A DNA stretch of 5,821 nt from NCBI GenBank assembly GCA_003524335.1, contig DQHV01000032.1, positions 4,922-10,742 on the forward strand, in the 5' to 3' direction. Below the pieces are notes generated by a model that was not told the origin of the DNA, did no database searches, and saw only the letters and a program-made list of their open reading frames with translations. Position 1 is the stretch's first letter, and every line of letters starts with the position of its first letter. The position numbers and the translations under genes are program-made. Shown in pieces: positions 1 to 5,775 of the stretch. This DNA comes from Candidatus Aminicenantota bacterium (lineage in GTDB: Bacteria > Acidobacteriota > Aminicenantia > Aminicenantales > UBA8522).

Positions 1-1248
1 ACGAGCCACCGTCTCATGAGCCGGACCCTCATCCCGGCCGGAAAAGATCCCTTCCCGCTGGGCCCTATGTCCAAGACACCTCTCGAAAGCGTTCTGGTTT
101 GGTGCGGCCCAGGGGAGATGGCCGCCGGAGACCCACGTTTCCCGGTGGTCAGGATTCCCGAGGCCATGGGCTCCGAGCCGGACGAGGATCCCCGCAGGCC
201 CCTCATCGATCTCGACATCGCCTCCATCGTCTACACATCCGGAAGCACAGGGAAGCCCCGGGGGGCGGTCCTCTCGCATTTGAACATCGTGGCGAACAGC
301 TGTTCGATCGTCGATTACCTCGAGCTGACGTCCCATGACCGCATTATGGTCGTTCTCCCTTTTTATTATATATACGGAAAATCGCTCCTGAACACGCATT
401 TTCTCGTGGGCGGATCGGTCGTCGTGGACAACAGGTTCCTCTACCCCAACGTCATTCTGCAAACCATGCGCGATCAGGAAGTGACCGGCTTCGCCGGAGT
501 GCCATCGACCTACACGATCCTCCTCAGCCGTTCTAATCTTAGATCATCCAGGTTTCCTAGCCTGCGCTATGTGACCCAAGCGGGAGGGGCCATGCCCCCT
601 TCCGTGCAGAAGGAAGTCGCGGAGGCATTCGCTCCCGCTCGCTTGTTCATCATGTACGGCGCAACCGAGGCGTCCGCGAGACTATCATACCTCGATCCGG
701 CTTGCCTTCCTCGCAAGTGGGGATCCATCGGCAAAGCCATACCCAACGTCGAGCTCTTCGTGGCCGACGCTGGCGGCAGCCCTCTCCCCGCGGGAGAAGA
801 AGGAGAGATCGTAGCCCGCGGCTCCAACATCATGTCCGGCTACTGGAATCATCCGGAAGAAACGGGCAAGGTCCTCAAAAACGGGCTCTATTTCACGGGC
901 GATATCGGCCGACAGGACGGAGAGGGATTCCTTTACGTGGTCGGCCGCAGCAAGGACATGATCAAGATCGGCGGCAACCGCGTGAGCGCCAAGGAGATCG
1001 AAGAGGCCCTTCACGAACACCCAGCCATCGTCGAGGCCGCCGTCATCGGTATCCCCGACGAGGTTTTAGGGGAAGCCCCTAAAGCGTTCATCGTGACAAA
1101 GAAGGGTCATGACAAGGGGATCATCGATGAGCTCCCCGGCTTCCTGCAAGGGCGTATCACAGCGTTCAAGATCCCAAAATCGTACGAAATCCGGGATTCC
1201 CTGCCCAAGAACGATTCCGGAAAGATCCTGAAGCTGAAGTTGAAATAG
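1..1248 (+). CDS. ANL-superfamily acyl-(aminoacyl-)adenylate-forming ligase, 5'-truncated by the window edge
   Basis: An adenylate-forming enzyme that activates a carboxylate with ATP and passes it to a thiol, here plausibly the phosphopantetheine arm of the neighbouring carrier protein. The frame is open from base 1 (TSHRLM...), so the ATG at 16 is probably internal. Numbering from that Met: ATP-binding P-loop YTSGSTGKPRG at 73-83, LPFYYIYG region at 114-121, GVPST at 161-165, A5 motif YGATE at 214-218, TGD at 294-296, hinge GRSKDMIK at 310-317, and the C-terminal catalytic lysine K403 in LPKNDSGKILK. All core motifs are intact. Family members are usually about 500-550 residues with the P-loop near 160-170, so roughly 90 residues lie outside the window. 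The LPFYYIYG...GGSVVVDN pattern resembles AMP-ligases of exopolysaccharide/exosortase loci (recall, not a search). Substrate identity cannot be read. The gene converges on the carrier-protein gene. Confidence 0.93.
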   Translation, partial: TSHRLMSRTLIPAGKDPFPLGPMSKTPLESVLVWCGPGEMAAGDPRFPVVRIPEAMGSEPDEDPRRPLIDLDIASIVYTSGSTGKPRGAVLSHLNIVANSCSIVDYLELTSHDRIMVVLPFYYIYGKSLLNTHFLVGGSVVVDNRFLYPNVILQTMRDQEVTGFAGVPSTYTILLSRSNLRSSRFPSLRYVTQAGGAMPPSVQKEVAEAFAPARLFIMYGATEASARLSYLDPACLPRKWGSIGKAIPNVELFVADAGGSPLPAGEEGEIVARGSNIMSGYWNHPEETGKVLKNGLYFTGDIGRQDGEGFLYVVGRSKDMIKIGGNRVSAKEIEEALHEHPAIVEAAVIGIPDEVLGEAPKAFIVTKKGHDKGIIDELPGFLQGRITAFKIPKSYEIRDSLPKNDSGKILKLKLK

Positions 1249-1272
1249 CCCTGATCAATCAAGACCAGGGCT
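1247..1272. terminator. Hairpin at the convergent ligase/ACP junction, candidate bidirectional terminator
   Basis: AGCCCTGATC (1247-1256) pairs with GACCAGGGCT (1263-1272) around a 6-nt loop, giving a 10-bp stem with one A-C mismatch. It spans the 6-nt gap and overlaps both stop codons as annotated. Neither side has a true U-tract, so intrinsic termination is uncertain. Its position between two convergent genes is the main argument for a termination role. Confidence 0.45.
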
Positions 1273-1587
1273 TGGCTTACCCGCCAGATGATCCGGCGAG
1301 CCGCTCCACGAGCTCTTGGACGCCGTCTTCCGCTCGACGAAAACCGTCAGCTTGGAAATCGAGTCGAGGTTGTCGGGTATGATCTCATCGGCCTCGACCC
1401 GAATGCCATACTCTTTTTCAATATGACCGACGAGCTCCAGGACACCCGTGGAATCCAGGATCCCTTTTTCGAGGAATGAATCATCATCCTGAAAGGAATC
1501 AACGCGAGCGAGAGGCAGCGAAGGGGCCGAAATGAACGCTCGCAATGATTCTCTGATGTGCGGAGGGCAGTGACTTTCCTTGGCCAA
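1255..1587 (-). CDS. Acyl carrier protein (phosphopantetheine-binding), probable partner of the adjacent ligase
   Basis: A 110-residue carrier protein. The core carries DDDSFLEKGILDSTGVLELV, in which Ser46 of the DST motif is the expected 4'-phosphopantetheine attachment site. It is followed by a typical ACP helix (HIEKEYGIRVEADEI), then PDNLDSISKLTVFVERK. This wording matches the stand-alone carrier proteins found beside AMP-ligases in polysaccharide loci (recall). The start is TTG at 1585-1587: a strong AAGGAG lies 6 nt upstream, an in-frame stop lies a little further up, and no ATG or GTG is available. A near-consensus promoter precedes it. The family usually ends near the VERK at about residue 87; the last 23 residues are a Ser/Pro/Gly-rich tail of doubtful origin. 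A different frame there looks more protein-like and stops at 1277-1279, so a frameshift near the 3' end is possible. It lies opposite to the ligase rather than in the same operon. Confidence 0.9.
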   Translation of the reverse strand: MAKESHCPPHIRESLRAFISAPSLPLARVDSFQDDDSFLEKGILDSTGVLELVGHIEKEYGIRVEADEIIPDNLDSISKLTVFVERKTASKSSWSGSPDHLAGKPSPGLD

Positions 1588-1593
1588 AAAGAT

Positions 1594-1599
1594 CTCCTT
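1594..1599 (-). promoter_or_regulatory. Ribosome binding site that decides the TTG start of the ACP gene
   Basis: The minus strand reads AAGGAG, then the six bases ATCTTT, then TTG. The strength and spacing of this site select the TTG at 1587 as the start, since the frame offers no ATG or GTG before the upstream stop. Confidence 0.8.
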
Positions 1600-1622
1600 C
1601 GTTCCGTTGGATACAAAAGGAT

Positions 1623-1650
1623 ATTATATCGGCCGTTCTTCCCAAGTCAA
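1623..1650 (-). promoter_or_regulatory. Near-consensus sigma-70 promoter for the ACP gene
   Basis: On the minus strand a -35 TTGACT (1645-1650, 5 of 6 consensus) is followed by a 16-nt spacer and a perfect -10 TATAAT (1623-1628). The predicted transcript start is near 1616, giving a leader of about 30 nt that contains the AAGGAG site. This points to an independent and probably strong transcription unit for the carrier protein. Confidence 0.75.
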
Positions 1651-1776
1651 GTTATCGGAATTCGCCAGAGGATCTTCGATTCATCATATCCTATTGGTTA
1701 TCAGATCCGCGTTAACTCCCGGGCTTCCCCCGTTTCACGTTCGTCCGGGGTGACCGTCGCCGGGAACAGAATATGT

Positions 1777-1805
1777 TTGGCCGATAAGTTCTTTTTTGGT
1801 ATTGT
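1777..1805 (+). promoter_or_regulatory. Weak candidate promoter for the asparagine-synthase-like gene
   Basis: TTGGCC (1777-1782) and TATTGT (1800-1805) are separated by 17 nt, each matching 4 of 6 consensus bases. They sit in a locally A/T-richer stretch about 55 nt before the ATG at 1860. The matches are modest, and the real promoter may be of another sigma class or need an activator. I see no clear operator or riboswitch in the rest of the 1588-1859 intergenic region. Confidence 0.25.
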
Positions 1806-1846
1806 TTGATCGACCATGCGTTTATATCTATCTGCCAAGATACCCC

Positions 1847-1852
1847 GAGGGG
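1847..1852 (+). promoter_or_regulatory. Ribosome binding site selecting the ATG at 1860
   Basis: GAGGGG followed by a 7-nt spacer and ATG. It supports the ATG start over the upstream in-frame TTG at 1806, and it places the glutaminase-type motif at the exact N-terminus, as the family requires. Confidence 0.75.
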
Positions 1853-1859
1853 ATTGGAA

Positions 1860-3695
1860 ATGCCTGGAATAGCCGGGATAATCGGAAAGGGCCGGCCGGA
1901 AGATTGCAGGAATCGCCTCGGCCTGATGATCCGGCTGATGTTGCACGAGCCCTTCTATAGATCTGGGCAGGTCCATCAGGGAGAAACCGGCTCGTGGCTG
2001 GGTTGGGTGACTCTAGAGAACTCTTTTTCGGACTGCATGCCCTTGTGGAATGAGACAAGGGACATTTGCATGCTGTTCTCGGGAGAAGACTATACCGATC
2101 CGGATAAGATCGAACATCTGAGGAAAAAAGGTCACGACTTTGATGCGGGGAATGCCAGCTACCTCGTGCATTTATACGAAGAATCGGGCCCAGGCTTCTT
2201 CAAAGAGCTCAATGGCAGGTTCAGCGGAGTGGTCCTCGATCATCGCTGCCAACGCACGATGGTATTCAATGACCGTTATGGATTGAACAGAATATACTAC
2301 CATGAAAAAGACGGGATCTTTTATTTTGCTTCTGAATCGAAATCGCTCTTAGCCATCTTTCCGGGCCTTCGACAGCTCGACCAGGGCAGCCTGGCCGAGC
2401 TGATCTCCCTGGGCTGTGTTTTTAGGAACAAGAGCCTCTTCACGGGGATCTCTCTGATGCCTGGGGGATCTGTCTGGACGTTTGAGCCTGGTCGGGACGT
2501 AAAGAAAGGCACCTATTTTTCGCCGAAAGAGCTGGAGGACCTTGAGCCCCTGAACGCCCCCGACTATTACGGGAGATTGAAGGAGACCTGGATACGCGTT
2601 CTCCCGCGCTATATGCGTTCGCGAGAGCGGATAGCTCTATCGCTGACCGGAGGGAAGGACAGCCGGATGATCCTGGCGTGGGCCCAATCGCCGCCAGGAG
2701 GCCTGCCGTGTTATTCATTCGGAGAGGCGGGCCATGACTGCCGGGATGTCCGGATCGCGCGTCGCATCGCCGGCCTCTGTCATCAACCGTACCAAGTCAT
2801 CAGATTGGACGAAACGTTCTTTCGAGAGTTTGCCCAATATGCCGATAAAACCGTCTACATCACGGACGGCATTCTGGGGCTTGCCGCTTCGCCGTCGCTC
2901 TTCTTGAATCAAAGGGCGAGGGATATTGCGCCCGTCAGGCTGACAGGGAACTACGGCCAAGAAATACTCCGAGCGTCCATCGCCTTCAAGCCGGAGAATA
3001 ATTTCGACGGGATCTTAGAAGGGGACTTTCATCGGCTCATAAAGAAAGCCTCCCAAGTCTATTATGACGAATTGTCCGCGAGCCGATTATCATTTGTCGC
3101 TTTCAAACAAGTCCCCTGGCATCACTACTCACGGTTGGCTTCTGAGCTCGCTCAGGTCACTCTGAGATCCCCTTACCTGGATAACGAGATCGTCAATCTC
3201 GCGTTCCAAGCGCCATCGGGCTTGGGACATCGCGACGATATCCAGCTTCGCTTAATAGCAGAGGGAAATCCCGGATTAGGTAGGATCGAAACTGACAGAG
3301 GACTTCTGAGCAAGCCGATTCCTCTATTTACCTGGCTCCGGCACCAGTACCAGGAATTCACTTTCAAGGCGGAATATGCTTATGACTATGGAATGCCTCA
3401 TGCGTTGGCAAAGCTCGATCGCGACTTAAGGATTTTTCACCTGGAAAGGCTGTTCTTGGGAAGGCATAAATATGCTCACTTCCGACTTTGGTACCGGGAT
3501 CAGCTATCAGGTTATGTCAAAGCGATATTGCTGGATCCCCGGACAAGAAACAGATCATTCATTAGTGGGAGCCATGTCGAAGCCATGGTCAGTTCCCATG
3601 TGAACGGGACGGCCAACTATACGTTGGAGATCCATGCCCTTCTCACGATCGAGCTAATCCACAGGCTCCTCATCGAACAGTCGAGATGCTCATGA
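1860..3695 (+). CDS. Asparagine-synthase-like ATP-dependent amide ligase lacking the catalytic cysteine
   Basis: A 611-residue protein with the two-domain layout of asparagine synthetase B. The N-terminal class II glutamine amidotransferase-like domain (about 1-200) begins MPGIAGII where active enzymes have MCGIAGI, so the nucleophilic Cys is Pro. The RGPD motif is absent and the NGEIYN-like segment has become SGEDY (74-78). Still recognisable are LNGRFSGVV, DRYGLNRIYY from D138, and FASESKSLL. The C-terminal synthetase domain has the ATP pyrophosphatase loop LTGGKDSR (T263-R269) and RSPYLDNEIVNLAF (P438-D441). The segment TDRGLLSKP (478-486) stands roughly where family members have a lysine-containing loop. 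Family knowledge: this domain adenylates a carboxylate and lets an amine attack it. Without the Cys it probably does not use glutamine, as in beta-lactam synthetases. Start chosen from the SD and family N-terminus; a TTG at 1806 would add 18 residues. The deacetylase follows after 34 nt. Exact substrate unknown. Confidence 0.9.
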   Translation: MPGIAGIIGKGRPEDCRNRLGLMIRLMLHEPFYRSGQVHQGETGSWLGWVTLENSFSDCMPLWNETRDICMLFSGEDYTDPDKIEHLRKKGHDFDAGNASYLVHLYEESGPGFFKELNGRFSGVVLDHRCQRTMVFNDRYGLNRIYYHEKDGIFYFASESKSLLAIFPGLRQLDQGSLAELISLGCVFRNKSLFTGISLMPGGSVWTFEPGRDVKKGTYFSPKELEDLEPLNAPDYYGRLKETWIRVLPRYMRSRERIALSLTGGKDSRMILAWAQSPPGGLPCYSFGEAGHDCRDVRIARRIAGLCHQPYQVIRLDETFFREFAQYADKTVYITDGILGLAASPSLFLNQRARDIAPVRLTGNYGQEILRASIAFKPENNFDGILEGDFHRLIKKASQVYYDELSASRLSFVAFKQVPWHHYSRLASELAQVTLRSPYLDNEIVNLAFQAPSGLGHRDDIQLRLIAEGNPGLGRIETDRGLLSKPIPLFTWLRHQYQEFTFKAEYAYDYGMPHALAKLDRDLRIFHLERLFLGRHKYAHFRLWYRDQLSGYVKAILLDPRTRNRSFISGSHVEAMVSSHVNGTANYTLEIHALLTIELIHRLLIEQSRCS

Positions 3696-3729
3696 AATCC
3701 CGGAGCAACTGCGTCAGGTTCTTTCAGAG

Positions 3730-4485
3730 ATGCTGATCATTAATGCGGATGATCTGTGTCTGAGTCCCCGCGCGACGGACAACATCATTGAACTCTACGG
3801 GCGAGGCGCGATCACATCGACGAGCGCGATGGTTTTCATGGGCGATTCGTCGAGGGCCGCGGAATTGGCCAAAGAATGTGGGATCGATACGGGCCTCCAT
3901 CTGAATTTTACACAAAAGCCTGACCTTGCCGTCAGCAATGAGCTCTTCTTGTCGTATCACGGCCTTATTGCCCGGTACTTGACGTCCTACAAATATCGGT
4001 TCTTGATGTACAGCCCAGCCCTTCGGAAAGCATTCGACTACGTTTATCATATTCAATATGAAGAGTTCGAGCGCCTTTTCGGATCACCGCCGACGCACAT
4101 CGATGGGCATCATCATATGCACTTATGCTCGAACATGATCGTTAAGCCGGTCATTCCCAGGGGCCACATCGTCCGAAGGAACTTCACTTACGCTGCCGGG
4201 GAGAAGGACCCCCTGAACCGGGCCTATCGATCGTTCATCGATATGATCCTAAAAAAAAGATATCTCGTCGTGGATCACCTTGTTTCGCTATCAGAGAAGT
4301 TGCGCGCCGCCGGGCTTCATCAAGTCCTGGGCCTCGCCCGGCGCGCCACGGTTGAGTTGCAGGCCCATCCCGAGCATAGGGACGAATTCGCCTGGCTTTC
4401 CGGGGCGTGTGGAACCTACGCGGCAAGCTGGCCGGACAAAGGCGATTTTACGCTATTGAGGAAGCTCAAGAGCGATCTCATATGA
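3730..4485 (+). CDS. YdjC/ChbG-family carbohydrate deacetylase
   Basis: A 251-residue protein of the YdjC/ChbG/HpnK family, metal-dependent enzymes that remove N-acetyl groups from sugars such as chito-oligosaccharides. Visible motifs: NADD (Asp7, Asp8) at the N-terminus, TGLHLN with His57, THIDGHHHMH (122-131) supplying the metal-binding histidines, and VELQAHP with His213 near the C-terminus as the likely catalytic histidine. Length fits the family (about 250-290). No signal peptide or membrane segment is apparent, so it is probably cytoplasmic. The ATG at 3730 matches the family N-terminus but has no convincing Shine-Dalgarno. It lies 34 nt after the asparagine-synthase-like gene, so the two are probably co-transcribed and perhaps translationally coupled. 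In this context it may unmask an amino group on a glycan or lipid-linked sugar for re-acylation (inference). It converges on the FemAB-like gene across a 50-nt gap. Confidence 0.92.
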   Translation: MLIINADDLCLSPRATDNIIELYGRGAITSTSAMVFMGDSSRAAELAKECGIDTGLHLNFTQKPDLAVSNELFLSYHGLIARYLTSYKYRFLMYSPALRKAFDYVYHIQYEEFERLFGSPPTHIDGHHHMHLCSNMIVKPVIPRGHIVRRNFTYAAGEKDPLNRAYRSFIDMILKKRYLVVDHLVSLSEKLRAAGLHQVLGLARRATVELQAHPEHRDEFAWLSGACGTYAASWPDKGDFTLLRKLKSDLI

Positions 4486-4535
4486 GGGGGATTTTCCCTT
4501 CGCACCGTTGAGGCCGGGCGGGGAGAGGAGCTTTG

Positions 4536-5600
4536 TCAAACCAGGGCTCTGACGTCCTGAAGTGCTTGCCTCGTCTGGTTAGCCGCGATAAAAAAGAGGC
4601 GGGATAGCCCGTTATTACAGGCATCGAACGGCCCCAGATAATGGGGCTGCTCATGGAGTCGCTTACCGAGGATGTGCGTTTTAAAATAGTATCCTCCGGG
4701 ATTGCGTTTCTGATTGATCCCTCCCATATCGACAGCAAGGAAACCGTTCGCTTTATAGTATTCGATCATCTTCCACCACAGGACATATGAGGCGTTCGTT
4801 TTCAGCGCTCGAGTCCCGGTCGCCGCCACCAACGGGAGCCCCACCGACCCGGTCGTCGTCCAACCCAAAACCGCCACGGGCTCCTGCTCATCGACGCATA
4901 CGAGAAACCTCAATCTCTGGCTCGGGGGAAGATCCCGATGGACTCGCAGGGCCTCGCCTTGGTTGCCTCCGAGAAAGCCCTTCCGATTCTTCATTTCACC
5001 GATGAGCTTCATGGCCATCTCGTAGATCTCTTCCCCGTCTCCTTCGACCAACGCCAGGTGTCTTCTTTCGGCGGCCTGGAGTGTCTGCCGCCACTTCCGG
5101 TCCATATTCTTCCTAATTTCGTCCAAGGATCTGGATAGATCGACGATGACCGTCTGGCGGGGATCGCGACCCAAAGAATACCCTTCCTTCTCATAGAGCC
5201 CTCGGTGAGCCGCGTCCTCGCCTGAATCGATCTTATTCGGGAGGACCCTCAAGAAATACCCCCGGCGAAGGACATACTCGAGGCAAAGGGCCCTGAGCAG
5301 ATTCTGCAGAGCATCCGGCTGCGGGGGCACTCCCTTGATCCGATACATGGGCCCCGAACTGACGTAAGCCAGGCCGATCCGCAACCCCGGGAATCTCAAC
5401 AGCCGAGCCTGCGCCATCCCCGTGACCTGGCCATTCGTCTTGAGGACCAAGTGGCTGATCGCCTTTTCGCCGGCATGGAGGGCGCCGAATGACCATGTCT
5501 GATGGTATGAGGCATCCTCAAACCGTGCCATCAGATCCTCCCAACCAGCCTTGTCTATCGAATCGATCTCAGCGGAGTAGCCGTGGTCCAACGCACTCAT
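4536..5600 (-). CDS. FemAB-like N-acyl/aminoacyltransferase (GNAT-fold, Acetyltransf_6 type)
   Basis: A 354-residue protein of the FemAB/peptidoglycan-bridge transferase type, with two tandem GNAT-like halves. The N-terminal half carries ASYHQTWSFGAL (30-41). RQTVIVDLSRSLDEIRKNM followed by DRKWRQTLQAAER (148-179) is the familiar linker block (vidLs...R..ikkAer). The C-terminal half has NASYVLWWKMIEYYKANG (269-286), AVDMGGIN (289-296) and NPGGYYFKT (300-308), the classic FemAB ending. No signal peptide is seen. Family knowledge: such proteins move aminoacyl or acyl groups to amines, from tRNA or other donors; FemAB-related proteins also occur in exosortase/PEP-CTERM polysaccharide loci. The donor here could be an ACP-bound acyl group (inference). 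The ATG at 5600 is preferred because AGGGGA lies 6 nt upstream; an in-frame TTG at 5645 would add 15 residues but has only a weak upstream SD. A near-consensus promoter precedes it. Confidence 0.88.
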   Translation of the reverse strand: MSALDHGYSAEIDSIDKAGWEDLMARFEDASYHQTWSFGALHAGEKAISHLVLKTNGQVTGMAQARLLRFPGLRIGLAYVSSGPMYRIKGVPPQPDALQNLLRALCLEYVLRRGYFLRVLPNKIDSGEDAAHRGLYEKEGYSLGRDPRQTVIVDLSRSLDEIRKNMDRKWRQTLQAAERRHLALVEGDGEEIYEMAMKLIGEMKNRKGFLGGNQGEALRVHRDLPPSQRLRFLVCVDEQEPVAVLGWTTTGSVGLPLVAATGTRALKTNASYVLWWKMIEYYKANGFLAVDMGGINQKRNPGGYYFKTHILGKRLHEQPHYLGPFDACNNGLSRLFFIAANQTRQALQDVRALV

Positions 5601-5606
5601 AAGCCT

Positions 5607-5612
5607 TCCCCT
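5607..5612 (-). promoter_or_regulatory. Ribosome binding site selecting the ATG at 5600
   Basis: The minus strand reads AGGGGA, then AGGCTT, then ATG. This purine-rich site favours the ATG over the in-frame TTG at 5645, which has only a weak GAG nearby. Confidence 0.6.
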
Positions 5613-5676
5613 TTGGGGCTGGTCAACACGCCCTTTTTTGTTCAACGCTCAATGGCATAAAACTATCCGGTAGGCC

Positions 5677-5705
5677 ATTCTAGAGTCCCCTCATCGACGT
5701 GTCAA
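5677..5705 (-). promoter_or_regulatory. Near-consensus sigma-70 promoter for the FemAB-like gene
   Basis: On the minus strand a perfect -35 TTGACA (5700-5705) is followed by a 17-nt spacer and -10 TAGAAT (5677-5682, 5 of 6 consensus). The predicted start of transcription is near 5670, leaving a leader of about 70 nt before the ATG at 5600. The gene therefore seems to be its own transcription unit rather than part of an operon with anything to its right. Confidence 0.75.
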
Positions 5706-5724
5706 TCAAAGAAACAAGGAAGGG

Positions 5725-5775
5725 CGGCGGGCCGCGAACCGATCCGTGGGATTTATCGGAAGAATCCGCCCGCCG
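5725..5775. repeat. GC-rich nested inverted repeat at the right edge
   Basis: CGGCGGGC (5725-5732) and GCCCGCCG (5768-5775) form a perfect 8-bp inverted repeat. It encloses a second 5-bp pair, CCGAT (5739-5743) with ATCGG (5755-5759). On the minus strand the distal arm is followed by a pyrimidine-rich stretch (CCCTTCCTTGTTTC), so it could be a terminator for a gene entering from the right. In GC-rich DNA such pairing can also be accidental. No gene is assignable in 5706-5821. Confidence 0.35.

Noticed and set aside
702..1082. Long Arg-rich open frame inside the ligase gene
   Set aside because: It lies wholly within the ligase in another frame; its Arg/Gly/Pro-rich composition is typical of a shadow of GC-rich coding DNA.
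1558..1809. Plus-strand open frame of 83 codons across the ACP start and intergenic region
   Set aside because: It overlaps the ACP start, SD and near-consensus promoter on the other strand, and its translation is Arg/Ser-rich with no recognisable motif.
1806..1859. TTG at 1806 as the start of the asparagine-synthase-like protein
   Set aside because: It would add 18 residues before the family's N-terminal motif and lacks a good SD; the ATG at 1860 has GAGGGG at proper spacing.
4485..4499. AGGG...CCCT hairpin after the deacetylase as a terminator
   Set aside because: Only four Watson-Crick pairs (plus possible G-T pairs) and no T-run; too weak to call.
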